A stretch of DNA of 64,000 nucleotides from Streptomyces radicis. Lineage in GTDB: Bacteria > Actinomycetota > Actinomycetes > Streptomycetales > Streptomycetaceae. The position numbers were made by a program, and so were the translations under genes. Position 1 is the first letter of the stretch; every line of letters starts with the position of its first letter. The notes beneath the pieces were generated by a model. It saw nothing but the letters and a program-made list of their open reading frames with translations. It had not been told where the DNA came from and made no database searches. Positions 55,860 to 64,000 of the stretch are shown here, piece by piece. The stretch lies in the NCBI RefSeq assembly GCF_003626575.1, contig NZ_RBDY01000035.1, forward strand, positions 1 through 64,000, written 5' to 3'.

Positions 55860-56704
55860 GGCCGCACCAGCCCGTCGTACGCGTCGGGGCGCCGGTCGCG
55901 GTAGAACGCCCACTGTCGGCGTACCTCGTCGATCAGCCCGAAGTCCAGGTCCCGCACCACGAGTTCCTCCTCGCTGTCGCTGGCCGCCTCACCCACCAAC
56001 TGCCCGCGCGGATCCACGAAATAGCTGGATCCGTAGAAGTCGTTGTCCCCCAGCGGCTCACGGCCCACGCGGTTGATCGCCGCCACGAAGAACGCGTTGG
56101 CCACCGCGGCCGCCGGCTGCTCCAGGCGCCACAGGTGCGCCGAGAGCCCCCGCGACGTCGCCGACGGGTTGTACACGAGGCGCGCCCCCGCCAGGCCCAA
56201 CTCCCGCCAGCCCTCGGGGAAGTGCCGGTCGTAGCAGATGTACACCCCGATCCGCCCCGCCGCCGTGTCGAACACCGGCCAGCCGGCGTTCCCGGGGCGG
56301 AAGTAGAACTTCTCCCAGAACCCGGGCAGTTGGGGGATGTGGTGCTTCCGGTAGGCGCCCAGGTAGCCGCCGTCCGCGTCGATCACCGCCGCGGTGTTGT
56401 AGTAGTGCCCCGCGTCCGCCACCTCGAAGACCGGCACCACGAGCACCATCCCGGTCTCCCTCGCCAGCCGCCGCATCCGCGTCACCGTCGGGCCCTCGGG
56501 CACCGGCTCGGCCCAGCGGAACTGCTCGGACTCCTGCACCTGGCAGAAATAGGGCGCGTTGAACATCTCCTGGAAGCCGATCACCCGCGCGCCCCGCCTG
56601 GCCGCCTCCCTGGTGAACGCCTCGTGCCGGGCGATCGTCGACTCCGAGTCCCCGGTCCAGCTGGTCTGCACCAGCGCGGCCCGCACGACTTCCGCTTCCA
56701 CCAT
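55856..56704 (-). CDS. Nitrilase-superfamily carbon-nitrogen hydrolase (beta-ureidopropionase-like)
   Basis: The 282-residue protein has the Glu-Lys-Cys triad: Glu46 in IGFQEMF, Lys120 in YRKHHIP and Cys157 in VYICYDRHFPEGWR. FQEMFNAPYFCQ and LPGFWEKFYFRPG are typical of beta-ureidopropionase and N-carbamoylputrescine amidohydrolase. It releases ammonia and CO2 from an N-carbamoyl amino acid in the cytosol. Being paired with a class III aminotransferase, N-carbamoyl-beta-alanine is the most likely substrate. It is divergent from the gene at 56913. Confidence 0.92.
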   Translation of the reverse strand: MVEAEVVRAALVQTSWTGDSESTIARHEAFTREAARRGARVIGFQEMFNAPYFCQVQESEQFRWAEPVPEGPTVTRMRRLARETGMVLVVPVFEVADAGHYYNTAAVIDADGGYLGAYRKHHIPQLPGFWEKFYFRPGNAGWPVFDTAAGRIGVYICYDRHFPEGWRELGLAGARLVYNPSATSRGLSAHLWRLEQPAAAVANAFFVAAINRVGREPLGDNDFYGSSYFVDPRGQLVGEAASDSEEELVVRDLDFGLIDEVRRQWAFYRDRRPDAYDGLVRP

Positions 56705-56912
56705 CAGCTGCTCCCGTCATCGCGGCGCTGCGCCGCACTCGACCGCATAGGCGATGAACCGTAGGAGCCGTCACACACCGTGGCAAGGCCGTGGCGCGTC
56801 GTGTCGCCGACGGGGGCGGCGCACCGGCGCGCCGGTCGGGCGCCGCCCGCGCGTTCCGGGCCCTCGCCTGCGGGGCTCGTCCGCTCAGCGCCGCGCCGGT
56901 AGATTCCCGGCC

Positions 56913-57656
56913 ATGAATGACGACGTGCGTACGCTCCTGATCGCCGTGGCCGCGACCGCGGTCGTCGCGTTGGCGCTGGGCTGGCTGCTGCGGGGATACC
57001 GGCAGGACCGCTCGTTGCGCCGCCTCCAGACGTTCTTCGGGCTGCCGGAGAACTCCGAGTGCCTCCTCGTGGTCAGCCGCGACACCGGCACGGACGGCGC
57101 GATCGCCCGCAACGACGTGTTCGCGCTGCTCGAACTGGCCGCGGTCATCGCCAACTGCGGCGCCAAGGCGTCCCTCATATCCGGCGAGACCGCGCGCCAG
57201 GGCTTCGGCGAGCGCACGGAGTTCTGCATCGGCGGGCCCATGGCCAACCGCCGCATGGCCGCCCACCTGCACAGCCTGCTCCCCGGCGTGGCGGTCAACA
57301 CCGACGCCGACCCGGGGCCCGACCGGGGCGCGTTCCTCATCGGCACCGAGCGCTACCGGCTGGAGAACGGCTCGGTCGAGCACGTCCTGCTGGCCCGGCT
57401 CACCGCGGGGCAGCAGGGCCGCCCGGTCTTCCTCGCGTGCGGCCAGCGCTCCATCACGGCGCAGGCCGCCACCCGCTATCTCGCGAAATACCACACCAAG
57501 CTGGCCCGCAAGTACGGCTCAGGCGGCAACTTCTGCCTGCTGCTCAAGGTGGTCAACTCCCAGGCTTACGGCCCCGATGTCGTCGAGCTGGTCAAGGACG
57601 TCACCCGCGCCGCCACCACCCCGCAGCCGAAGCTCACGACCAGTAAGGAGTCCTGA
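56913..57656 (+). CDS. Membrane-anchored protein of unknown function
   Basis: I do not recognise a named family. The 247-residue protein begins with one membrane helix (VRTLLIAVAATAVVALALGW, residues 5-24), then a soluble cytosolic or external domain. It contains LRRLQTFFGLPENSECLLVV, DVFALLELAAVIANCG, and GRPVFLACGQRSITAQAATRYLAKYH, with an alternating strand-helix pattern. Similar single-helix proteins are common in Streptomyces. A -10-like TAGATT at 56900-56905 ends 7 bp before the ATG, so translation may be leaderless. It is followed by a GntR gene on the same strand. Confidence 0.78.
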   Translation: MNDDVRTLLIAVAATAVVALALGWLLRGYRQDRSLRRLQTFFGLPENSECLLVVSRDTGTDGAIARNDVFALLELAAVIANCGAKASLISGETARQGFGERTEFCIGGPMANRRMAAHLHSLLPGVAVNTDADPGPDRGAFLIGTERYRLENGSVEHVLLARLTAGQQGRPVFLACGQRSITAQAATRYLAKYHTKLARKYGSGGNFCLLLKVVNSQAYGPDVVELVKDVTRAATTPQPKLTTSKES

Positions 57657-57765
57657 CCTGCCGTGACGTAGCCTGTCGCGTGGCCCTGTCCTACGGGCCA
57701 CGGGGTCCCACGGGCCACGGGGAGGCTGGGCCGCGGTGCCCGCGCCCGGGAAGGGAGACGGGGAG

Positions 57766-58530
57766 ATGCGCGAGACCCGGCCGATGTACCAGCGGATCGC
57801 GGACGATCTGCGGCGCCGGATCGACGAGGGAACGCTGGTGGTGGGGGCCAGGATCCCCTCGAGGGCCGAGCTCAAACGGGTCTACCACGCCAGCGACCAG
57901 ACCGTGGACCGGGCGGTCCGCGTGCTCAAGGCGGCCGGATACGCCAGCGGGCGGTTCGGCAAGGGCGTCTTCGTGAGCGACCGCCTCCCCATGGGCGCCC
58001 TGGTGCGCACCACCGACGCGTGGGACAGCCCGCTGTCCGCCCACATCAGCGTCGCGGGGGGCCGCCTGGCCGACCGGCCCGCGCTGGCCTGGGAGGCCGT
58101 CTCCACCACCACCGTCGCCCCGCCGGGGATCGCCGAGCGCCTCGAGGTCGGCCAGGGCGACCGCGTGATGTGCACGCAGTACGAGTACCTCGCCGACCGG
58201 CGCCCCCTGCAACTGGCCACCAGCTGGGAGCCGTTGGCCCTGACCGAGGGCACCGATGTCACCTATCCCGAACGCGGCCCGTACGCCAGGCGCGGCGTCA
58301 GGGGCCGCTTCGCCGCGATCGGCATCCGCGTCGCGCGGGCCAGGGAGGTCGTCGCCTCGCGGCCCGCGACCAGCCCCGAGGCCGAGGCCCTCGGCTGCGT
58401 CCCCGGCCAGTGCCTCACCGCCGTCGAACGCACCCACTACGACGAGGACGACCGGCCCGTGGAGACCTCCGACACCGTGGTGCTCGGCGACCGCTGGCGC
58501 CTGGAGTACGCCATCACGTTCGCCGACTGA
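57766..58530 (+). CDS. GntR-family regulator with UTRA domain (HutC subfamily)
   Basis: The 254-residue protein has the GntR HTH at residues 5-70 (MYQRIADDLRRRIDEGTLVV, SDQTVDRAVRVLKAAGYASG) and a C-terminal UTRA domain with WEAVSTTTVAPPGIAERLEV, RVMCTQYEYLADRRPLQLAT and VVASRPATSPEAEALGCVPG, then RTHYDEDDRPVETSDTV. UTRA domains bind small metabolites such as histidine, sugars or fatty acids. I use ATG 57766, preceded by GGGAAGGGAG; an in-frame GTG at 57736 would add ten residues. A 13-bp direct repeat ACGGGCCACGGGG at 57693 and 57710 lies upstream and could be its own operator. Target unknown. Confidence 0.9.
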   Translation: MRETRPMYQRIADDLRRRIDEGTLVVGARIPSRAELKRVYHASDQTVDRAVRVLKAAGYASGRFGKGVFVSDRLPMGALVRTTDAWDSPLSAHISVAGGRLADRPALAWEAVSTTTVAPPGIAERLEVGQGDRVMCTQYEYLADRRPLQLATSWEPLALTEGTDVTYPERGPYARRGVRGRFAAIGIRVARAREVVASRPATSPEAEALGCVPGQCLTAVERTHYDEDDRPVETSDTVVLGDRWRLEYAITFAD

Positions 58531-58566
58531 CGCCCGCCGCCGAGGGCGCGCCCCTCACACCTCGGC

Positions 58567-58992
58567 TCACACCTCGGCGACCTCCGCGTACACCTGCGAC
58601 AGCTCGGGCGTCCCCGTGTCCGCCCACTCCTGCCCCGCGGTCACCACGTCGACCTCGCGCCCCGACGCCATCACCACGACGGGGCGCCCCTCGGGCCCCG
58701 GGCCCCAGTGCGCGCCCGGCACCGTCCGCACGATGACCGTCCCGAGGTACAGGCCCGCGTCGTTGGCCAGCTCGGGCAGCTCCTCGGGGTCGTCGCGCCA
58801 GCGCGGCAGCAGCTGGTCGAGCGCCTCCAACGACACCGGCGTGTCACCGAGCACCACGCCCGCGCGCTGCGCCCTGGCCCGCAGCAGGTCGCACTCCGAG
58901 AGCAGTTGTGCCACCCCTTCGGGATCGGACCACGCGTCGGTCGCTGTGTCGGCGGGCCTCTTGCGCCAGTTGTCCAGGAAAGGGATGTTCAT
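58567..58992 (-). CDS. DUF6278-like small protein
   Basis: The 141-residue cytosolic protein starts MNIPFLDNWRKRPADTATDA and contains ALDQLLPRWRDDPEELPELA, GLYLGTVIVRTVPGAHWGPG and GREVDVVTAGQEW. I recall this text from a small Streptomyces family listed as DUF6278, of unknown function; the number is from memory. It converges with the GntR gene (36 bp gap) and lies 27 bp from the xth stop, on the same strand as xth and the genes upstream of it. Confidence 0.75.
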   Translation of the reverse strand: MNIPFLDNWRKRPADTATDAWSDPEGVAQLLSECDLLRARAQRAGVVLGDTPVSLEALDQLLPRWRDDPEELPELANDAGLYLGTVIVRTVPGAHWGPGPEGRPVVVMASGREVDVVTAGQEWADTGTPELSQVYAEVAEV

Positions 58993-59019
58993 GCGGACCA
59001 GGGTCCCATCCCCGACGGC

Positions 59020-59829
59020 TCAGGCACCACCGGGCACGCTCCCGTCCTCGTCGACATCGAGGTCCACCACCACAGGCGCATGGTCCGACGCCCCCTTCCC
59101 CTTGCGCTCCTCGCGGTCCACATACGCGTCTTCGACGGCTCGCGCGAACGCGCCGTTCCCGTAGACCAGGTCGATGCGCATCCCCCGGTTCTTCGGGAAG
59201 CACAGCTGGCGGTAGTCCCAGTACGTGAACGGTTGGTCGTACTTGAGCGGGCGCGGCACCACGTCGGACAGGCCGGTGCCGCGCAGGGCGGCGAGCGCGG
59301 CGCGCTCCTCCTCGGTCACATGCGTGGAGCCCTCGAACCGCGCGATGTCGTACACGTCTTCGTCGGCGGGCGCGACGTTGAAGTCGCCGAGCACCGCGAA
59401 CGGCCTGTCTCCCGCGGCGTCCTTGGCCACGGTCCCGGTCAGCGCCTCGAACCAGCGCAGCTTGTACGCGAAGTGCGGGTGGCCCACCTCCCGCCCGTTG
59501 GGCACATAGACCGACCAGACGCGCACCCCGCCGCAGGTGGCCGCTATGGCGCGCGGCTCGGCCCTGCCGTCGAACTCGGGCCCGGCCCGCAGGCCGGTCT
59601 CCACCTCGGTCAGGCCGACGCGGGAGAGGACGGCCACGCCGTTCCACCGCCCGTCGGCGTGCACGGCCGCCTCGTACCCGAGGTCGCGCAGCCGCTGGGC
59701 GGGGAACGCGTCGGCGTCGCACTTGAGCTCCTGCACGCACAGCACATCGGTGCCGCTGCGCTCCAGCCAGGCGGCGAGCCGGTCGACGCGGACGGTGATC
59801 GAGTTGACGTTCCAGGTGGCGATGCGCAT
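59020..59829 (-). CDS. xth: Exodeoxyribonuclease III
   Basis: The 269-residue protein starts MRIATWNVNSITVRVDRLAA, the canonical ExoIII N-terminus. Glu34 in CVQELKCDADAFP binds the metal; later VLGDFNVAPADEDVYD provides the catalytic Asp-Asn pair, and GASDHAPVVVDLD the SDH motif. It is an AP endonuclease and 3'-5' exonuclease in base-excision repair. ATG 59829 is preceded by a GAGA-rich site. The next gene downstream is a DUF6278-like protein 27 bp away. Confidence 0.95.
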   Translation of the reverse strand: MRIATWNVNSITVRVDRLAAWLERSGTDVLCVQELKCDADAFPAQRLRDLGYEAAVHADGRWNGVAVLSRVGLTEVETGLRAGPEFDGRAEPRAIAATCGGVRVWSVYVPNGREVGHPHFAYKLRWFEALTGTVAKDAAGDRPFAVLGDFNVAPADEDVYDIARFEGSTHVTEEERAALAALRGTGLSDVVPRPLKYDQPFTYWDYRQLCFPKNRGMRIDLVYGNGAFARAVEDAYVDREERKGKGASDHAPVVVDLDVDEDGSVPGGA

Positions 59830-59857
59830 GGCGGTCTCTTCAACGGGTCGGCGGCGG

Positions 59858-60502
59858 TCAGACGGTGGTGGACTCGCCGGGCGCGAGCCTGGCGTACGCG
59901 GTGGGGCCCGTGCCGGGGCCATCAGGGCTGAGGTTCCGTCCGTAGACGGCCAGGCCCGCGTCGGCGAGCAGCCCGTCGTGCACGGCGTAGGCCCGCTCGG
60001 CGCCGACCTCGCGCACATAGTCGAGGACCTCGGAGAACTTGCTCCACGGCGCGTGGAGCGGGAGCATCAGCACCCGGACGGGCCGCTCGGGCACGGTGAG
60101 CGCGTCCCCCGGGTGGAACAGCGCCCCGTCCACGAGGAAGCCGACGTTCGCGATGCGCGGCAGGTCGGGGTGGATCACGGCGTGCAGCTCGCCGTGCGCC
60201 TCGACGGCGAACCCGGCGGCCTCGAACGTGTCGCCGTGCCCGACGGTGTGCACCCGCCCGGGGAACGCGGCGGAGACGCGCTCGGCGACGCTGCGGGGCG
60301 CCCAGACCTCGGTGCCGGGACGCCCGTCGAGGGCGACGCGCAGCCGCCCCTCGTCCAAGTGGTCGGGGTGCTCGTGCGTGATCAGGACGGCGTCGGCGCC
60401 CGCCGCCGCGTCCTCCTCGCTGAAGGCGCCCGGGTCGATGACGAGGGTGCGGCCGCCCTTGGTCAGCCGCACACAGGCGTGGCCCTTCTTGGTCAGCTCC
60501 AT
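59858..60502 (-). CDS. MBL-fold metallo-hydrolase
   Basis: The 214-residue protein has the metallo-beta-lactamase signature LITHEHPDHLD at residues 40-50 (His43, His45, Asp47, His48), a following His in the second half (GDTFEAAGFAVEAHGELHAV), and VGFLVDGALFHPGDAL. The short length and VRLTKGGRTLVIDPGAF start match the UPF0173/YtkL-like hydrolases, which have no settled physiological role. It sits 28 bp upstream of xth on the same strand, so the two may be co-expressed. Confidence 0.88.
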   Translation of the reverse strand: MELTKKGHACVRLTKGGRTLVIDPGAFSEEDAAAGADAVLITHEHPDHLDEGRLRVALDGRPGTEVWAPRSVAERVSAAFPGRVHTVGHGDTFEAAGFAVEAHGELHAVIHPDLPRIANVGFLVDGALFHPGDALTVPERPVRVLMLPLHAPWSKFSEVLDYVREVGAERAYAVHDGLLADAGLAVYGRNLSPDGPGTGPTAYARLAPGESTTV

Positions 60503-60624
60503 GCGGGCCATTGTGCTACGCGCCACCGACAGCCGCCCACGAGGGCATCCGCGACGGCCGGGGAGCGGCCGAACCTGACGCCCGACGCCGGACCCGGACC
60601 CGACGCCCGACCCGACGAGGACTC

Positions 60625-61488
60625 CTACGGCTCGGCGGCGGCGCGGGCCTCGCGGCGGTTGTCGCGGATGGTGTACACGCGGCGGACCATCGCGAACAGC
60701 GGGATGACCGCGCCCAGCACGAGCTGGAGCGAGCAGGCGGTCTGGAGCATCAGCAGGCCGCCGGGGGCGTCGAAGGCCCACGCGGTCAGCAGCGCCATGC
60801 TGAGCACGATCCAGGAGAGCATCGCGACGGCCAGGGTGCCGCGCGGCTTGGGGTACTCCACCCGGCTCACCATGAGCCAGGCCACCCCGACGATGGCGAG
60901 CAGCGTCGGCGTGAACGGCAGCTCCAGCAGCACGATGGAGACCACGGTGAGCGCGCCGAACGGGCTCGGCATGCCCTGGAAGACGCCGTCGGGCACCTGG
61001 ACGCAGGAGAATCTCGCGAGCCGCAGGATCACCGCGAGCAGCACGACGATGGCGGCGACCGCGGAGAGCGGCTCGTGGACGTCGCCGACGACCATCCCCC
61101 ACACCAGCACGAAGTAGGCGGGGGCGAGGCCGAAGCTGATGAGGTCCGAGAGGTTGTCGAGCTCGGCGCCCATCGGCGAGGCCCGCAGCTTGCGGGCCAC
61201 CAGGCCGTCGAAGAGGTCGAAGACCGAGGCCAGCAGCATCAGGAGGACGGCGGTCGCGGCGTTGTTCCGGACGACGCCCGCGTCGCCGCTGTTCGTCAGG
61301 TGCGGGATCAGGACGCCGGTGGTCGTGAAGTAGACGGCGAGGAAGCCGCAGGTGGCGTTCGAGAGGGTGAGCGTGTCCGCTATTGAGAGGCGCATGGACA
61401 ACGGCATGCCGTCGTCTTCCGGCTCCTCGTCCTCCACCTCGGCCCAACTGGCCCGCGAGCTCCGTGACTTGCGGTCAATCACGGTCAA
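60625..61488 (-). CDS. pssA: CDP-diacylglycerol--serine O-phosphatidyltransferase
   Basis: The 287-residue membrane protein carries the CDP-alcohol phosphotransferase motif at about 91-115: Asp91, Asp94, Gly95, Ala98-Arg99, Gly107, Asp111 and Asp115. Eight or so helices follow. It makes phosphatidylserine from CDP-diacylglycerol and serine. The first ~35 residues are polar and acidic. Its start overlaps the psd gene by 14 bp, the conserved psd-pssA pair of actinobacteria, giving phosphatidylethanolamine. A 122-bp gap separates it from the metallo-hydrolase gene. Confidence 0.93.
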   Translation of the reverse strand: MTVIDRKSRSSRASWAEVEDEEPEDDGMPLSMRLSIADTLTLSNATCGFLAVYFTTTGVLIPHLTNSGDAGVVRNNAATAVLLMLLASVFDLFDGLVARKLRASPMGAELDNLSDLISFGLAPAYFVLVWGMVVGDVHEPLSAVAAIVVLLAVILRLARFSCVQVPDGVFQGMPSPFGALTVVSIVLLELPFTPTLLAIVGVAWLMVSRVEYPKPRGTLAVAMLSWIVLSMALLTAWAFDAPGGLLMLQTACSLQLVLGAVIPLFAMVRRVYTIRDNRREARAAAEP

Positions 61489-62122
61489 GGCGAGTCACTC
61501 CCGCTGTGGTGCGTGTGCCGACCTCGACGGCGGGCTCGATGCCCTCGGGGAGGTACACGTCGACGCGGGAGCCGAAGCGGATGAGCCCGATCCGGTCGCC
61601 CTGCTCGACCTTGCACCCCTGCGGCACGTAGGGCACGATGCGGCGGGCCACGGCGCCGGCGATCTGGACCATCTCGATGTCGCCCAACTCGCTGGAGAAG
61701 TGCCAGACGACCCGCTCGTTGTTCTCGCTCTCCTTGTCGAACGCCGGGACGTACCCGCCGGGGATGTGCTCGACGGACGAGACGGTCGCGGCCACCGGGG
61801 CCCGGTTGACGTGGACGTTGAGCGGGCTCATGAAGATCGCCACCCGGACGCGGCCGTCGTGCCAGGGCGTGATGCTCTGGACGACGCCGTCTGCCGGGGA
61901 GATCAGGCGCCCCTGGCCGATCTCCCGCTCGGGGTCGCGGAAGAACCACAGCATGCCCGCGGCCAGCGCGGTGGTCGGCACGGCGACGGCCGCCCAGCGG
62001 CCGGAGCGGCGGGACTTCACCAGGCTGACGGTGGCGGCGGCCACGGTGGGCAGCAGCCAGGGGGAGGCGCCGCGTGCCAGACGTACCCGGCCGCCGGATT
62101 GGGGAGATGAGCGGTAAGGCAT
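61475..62122 (-). CDS. psd: Phosphatidylserine decarboxylase (archaeal-type/short form)
   Basis: The 215-residue protein has two N-terminal membrane segments and the decarboxylase core: FFRDPEREIGQGRLISPADG, FMSPLNVHVNRAPV, and RFGSRVDVYLP, where Gly184-Ser185 is the self-cleavage site that makes the pyruvoyl group. It converts phosphatidylserine to phosphatidylethanolamine at the membrane. ATG 62122 begins the conserved text; an in-frame start at 62152 is less likely. The stop overlaps pssA, so the two enzymes act in one operon. Confidence 0.93.
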   Translation of the reverse strand: MPYRSSPQSGGRVRLARGASPWLLPTVAAATVSLVKSRRSGRWAAVAVPTTALAAGMLWFFRDPEREIGQGRLISPADGVVQSITPWHDGRVRVAIFMSPLNVHVNRAPVAATVSSVEHIPGGYVPAFDKESENNERVVWHFSSELGDIEMVQIAGAVARRIVPYVPQGCKVEQGDRIGLIRFGSRVDVYLPEGIEPAVEVGTRTTAGVTRLDRD

Positions 62123-62336
62123 GGGAGACCTTCGTAGCGTGGGAAGCCGCACCTGTCCGAAGCGACGCGGCTACGTCGATGCTATAGGTTTCGAGCGGTA
62201 ACTCGGCAAGCCAGCGGGCCGTTGGGGGCCTTCGGGGCAAGGGGCGGGGCGCCTCCGAGGCATTGATCATCTTCCCGGAACGGGCAGTTCGTTCGCGTTT
62301 CGAGGGGATCGGGACCACCGCGTGAGCGCCCCTTCA

Positions 62337-63317
62337 TCATTCGGCAAAACTTCCGTCCCCGGCCGGTGGCGCATAGGTCTTCGTGCGGGTCAGTCCCGCC
62401 GCTCGCCCCTTACCGGCGATGACGAGCGCCATCTTGCGGCTCGCCTCGTCGATCATCTCGTCGCCCAGCATCGCCGCCCCGCGCGCGCCCCCGCGCTCGG
62501 AGGTGACATACGCGTAGGCGTCAAGGATCAGCTCCGCGCGGTCGTAGTCCTCCTGGGTCGGGGAGTAGACCTCGTTCGCCGCGTCGATCTGACCCGGATG
62601 CAGCACCCACTTGCCGTCGAAGCCGAGCGCGGCGGACCTGCGGGCCACCTCGCGGAAGCCGTCGACGTTCCTGATCTGGAGGTAGGGCCCGTCGATCGCC
62701 TGGAGCCCCGCGGCGCGGGCGGCCATCAGGATCCGCATCAGGACGTAGTGGTAGGCGTCGGCCGGATAGCCGGGCGGCTGCTCGCCCACCACCAGGGACT
62801 TCATGTTGATGGACGCCATGAAGTCGGCGGGGCCGAAGACGATCGTCTCCATGCGGGGCGACGCCGTCGCGATCTCGTCGACGTTCACCAGGCCCTGGGC
62901 GTCCTCGATCTGCGCCTCGATGCCGATGCGGCCCACGGGCAGCCCCGCGGACCGCTCGACCTGCGTCACCAGCAGATCGAGCGCCCGCACCTGGTGGGCG
63001 TCGCGCACCTTGGGCAGCATGAGGCAGTCCAGGCTCGCCCCCGCGCCCTCGACCACGGTGATCACGTCGCGGTAGGTCCATGGCGTCGTCCAGTCGTTGA
63101 CCCGCACGACGCGTGTCTTGCCCGTCCAGTCGCCCTCGTTGAGCGCCTTGACGATCGCGTGCCGCGCGCCCTCCTTGGCCAGCGGGGCGCACGCGTCCTC
63201 GAGGTCGAGGAAGACCTGGTCGACCGGCAGGCCCTGGGCCTTCTCGAGGAAACGCGGGCTGCTGCCCGGCACGGCCAGGCACGAGCGCCGGGAACGCGGC
63301 CCGTCGGCGCGGGTCAT
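62337..63317 (-). CDS. HpcH/HpaI aldolase/citrate lyase-family protein (malyl-CoA lyase-like)
   Basis: The 326-residue protein has RSCLAVPGSSPRFLEKAQGL at the start, DQVFLDLEDACAPLAKEGAR at about 33-52, LMLPKVRDAHQV, RIGIEAQIEDAQGLVN with a metal-binding Glu, and KWVLHPGQIDAANEVYSP. This is the CitE-like CoA-ester lyase group to which L-malyl-CoA/beta-methylmalyl-CoA lyase of the ethylmalonyl-CoA pathway belongs. In Streptomyces such a gene commonly lies near ccr and meaA; those would be outside the right end. The start overlaps the TetR gene by ATGA, so the regulator is in the same transcript. Confidence 0.9.
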   Translation of the reverse strand: MTRADGPRSRRSCLAVPGSSPRFLEKAQGLPVDQVFLDLEDACAPLAKEGARHAIVKALNEGDWTGKTRVVRVNDWTTPWTYRDVITVVEGAGASLDCLMLPKVRDAHQVRALDLLVTQVERSAGLPVGRIGIEAQIEDAQGLVNVDEIATASPRMETIVFGPADFMASINMKSLVVGEQPPGYPADAYHYVLMRILMAARAAGLQAIDGPYLQIRNVDGFREVARRSAALGFDGKWVLHPGQIDAANEVYSPTQEDYDRAELILDAYAYVTSERGGARGAAMLGDEMIDEASRKMALVIAGKGRAAGLTRTKTYAPPAGDGSFAE

Positions 63318-64000
63318 CGGGGGTCCTCCTCGGCCCTGGGCGCGCGCTCCCGCCGCGCCGTGTCCCGCGCCTTGTCCCGCAACGCCTGCTCGATCGTGCG
63401 CATCACCTCGCCGAGCGGCGCGTCCGTCCTCGCCACGGTCACCAGCACCTCGCCGCGCGGCGACGACACCGCGGCGGGCGGCCCCTCGACCCCGGCGGGC
63501 AGCGCGCCGAACGTCCGCCGCACGATGGCGAACGCGTGGTCGAGCTCGGTCGCCACGTCGCCCTGCCCGTCGCGCCGCAGCCAGCGCCGCAGCACGTGGT
63601 TGTGCGCGGTCACCACGGCCGCCGCCGCGACCTCGGCGAGCAGCGGCTCGTCGCCGTCGTGCGGGGAGTGCTCGTCGAACTGGCCCAGCAGATAACGGGT
63701 GAAGAGGCGTTCGTAGCGGGCGACCGAGGCGATCTCCCGCTCGCGCAGCGCGGGCACCTCGCGCGTCAGGCGGTAGCGCTGGACCGAGACGGCGGGGGAG
63801 GCCGTGTACATCTTCATGACCTCCTTGATCCCGCGGCAGACCGTGTCGATGGGGTTCTCCAGGGGCGGCGCCGCCTCGAGCACGGCCTCCGCGCGCACCA
63901 GCGTGTCGTCGTGGTCGGGGAAGATCGCCTCTTCCTTGGAGCGGAAGTGCCGGAAGAACGTGCGCCGCGCCACCCCGGCCGTGGCGGCGATCTCGTCCAC
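63314..64000 (-). CDS. TetR-family regulator (N-terminus outside window)
   Basis: The visible 228 residues start in the HTH: MDEIAATAGVARRTFFRHFRSKEEAIFPDHD is the recognition-helix region, so only about 20-30 N-terminal residues are missing beyond base 64000. The helical ligand domain (about 50-190) follows, then a less conserved C-terminal tail. It overlaps the CoA-ester lyase gene by 4 bp. TetR regulators next to ethylmalonyl-CoA genes may sense an acyl-CoA intermediate; this is inference from position. Confidence 0.92.
   Translation of the reverse strand: MDEIAATAGVARRTFFRHFRSKEEAIFPDHDDTLVRAEAVLEAAPPLENPIDTVCRGIKEVMKMYTASPAVSVQRYRLTREVPALREREIASVARYERLFTRYLLGQFDEHSPHDGDEPLLAEVAAAAVVTAHNHVLRRWLRRDGQGDVATELDHAFAIVRRTFGALPAGVEGPPAAVSSPRGEVLVTVARTDAPLGEVMRTIEQALRDKARDTARRERAPRAEEDPR

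Noticed and set aside
59858..61447. 529-codon extension of the metallo-hydrolase frame
   Set aside because: The upstream part is antisense-like text over pssA; the conserved hydrolase text begins at 60502.

Overview
The window is very GC-rich, with dense, tightly packed, often overlapping genes, many GTG/TTG starts, and a gene content (snapalysin-type protease, DUF397/DUF5753 pair, Rv1733c-like protein, DmdR/IdeR-type iron box, type III polyketide synthase, pssA-psd pair) that points to Streptomyces or a close relative. I read it as chromosomal: mostly accessory metabolism and regulation on the left and centre, grading into conserved housekeeping genes at the right end (xth, pssA, psd, a malyl-CoA-lyase-type gene and its TetR-type neighbour). 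I saw no rRNA, convincing tRNA or CRISPR array.

Layout. 1-6.5 kb: tail of a LacI regulator, a thioredoxin-reductase-like flavoprotein divergent from an XRE-cupin regulator, a type III PKS with an ICMT-like methyltransferase, a gene relic, and a MarR regulator whose operator is repeated in front of an NADPH:FMN reductase gene. 6.5-12.8 kb: LysR/aldo-keto reductase pair, SMI1/KNR4 protein, a PIMT-like methyltransferase coupled to a 51-residue acidic ORF, ThuA and Gfo/Idh/MocA genes, and an amidohydrolase. 12.8-17 kb: a long repeat, an iron box, and a two-gene heterodimeric ABC exporter in which one composite ATP site is intact and the other is degenerate. 17-26 kb: a large Pro-rich membrane protein, two more aldo-keto reductases, snapalysin, an SDR, secreted proteins and two tandem-repeat tracts. 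26-28.8 kb: an IS630-family element with 26-bp perfect terminal repeats that carries a passenger membrane-protein gene and lies against the stop codon of an orphan histidine kinase.

29-34.8 kb: a GntP permease / DUF1537 kinase / PdxA2 / DeoR operon for a four-carbon acid sugar, then a DUF397 gene and an N-terminally truncated DUF5753 regulator. 34.8-43.4 kb: a carbohydrate-use locus (Tat-exported PF10091 protein, cytoplasmic GH39 enzyme, CUT1 transporter, LacI repressor) with three matching operator sites, interrupted by a ~725-bp palindromic repeat related to the one at 12.8 kb. 43.4-49 kb: MFS exporter, cold-shock protein and DEAD-box helicase, a PadR fragment, an FHA protein and an IS605-type element whose TnpB lacks the RuvC-II segment. 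49-56.7 kb: D-galactonate dehydratase with its FCD regulator, an MFS fragment and a quinone-reductase-like gene sharing one operator type but without a visible regulator, an XRE/ECF-like pair, and a nitrilase-aminotransferase pair. 56.9-64 kb: conserved small genes, xth, a metallo-hydrolase, pssA-psd, a CoA-ester lyase and a partial TetR.

A recurring theme is decay at junctions: five gene fragments, two mobile elements with internally deleted proteins, operators without regulators and an unpaired histidine kinase. Functional names rest on recognised motifs and family memory; no database search was run.
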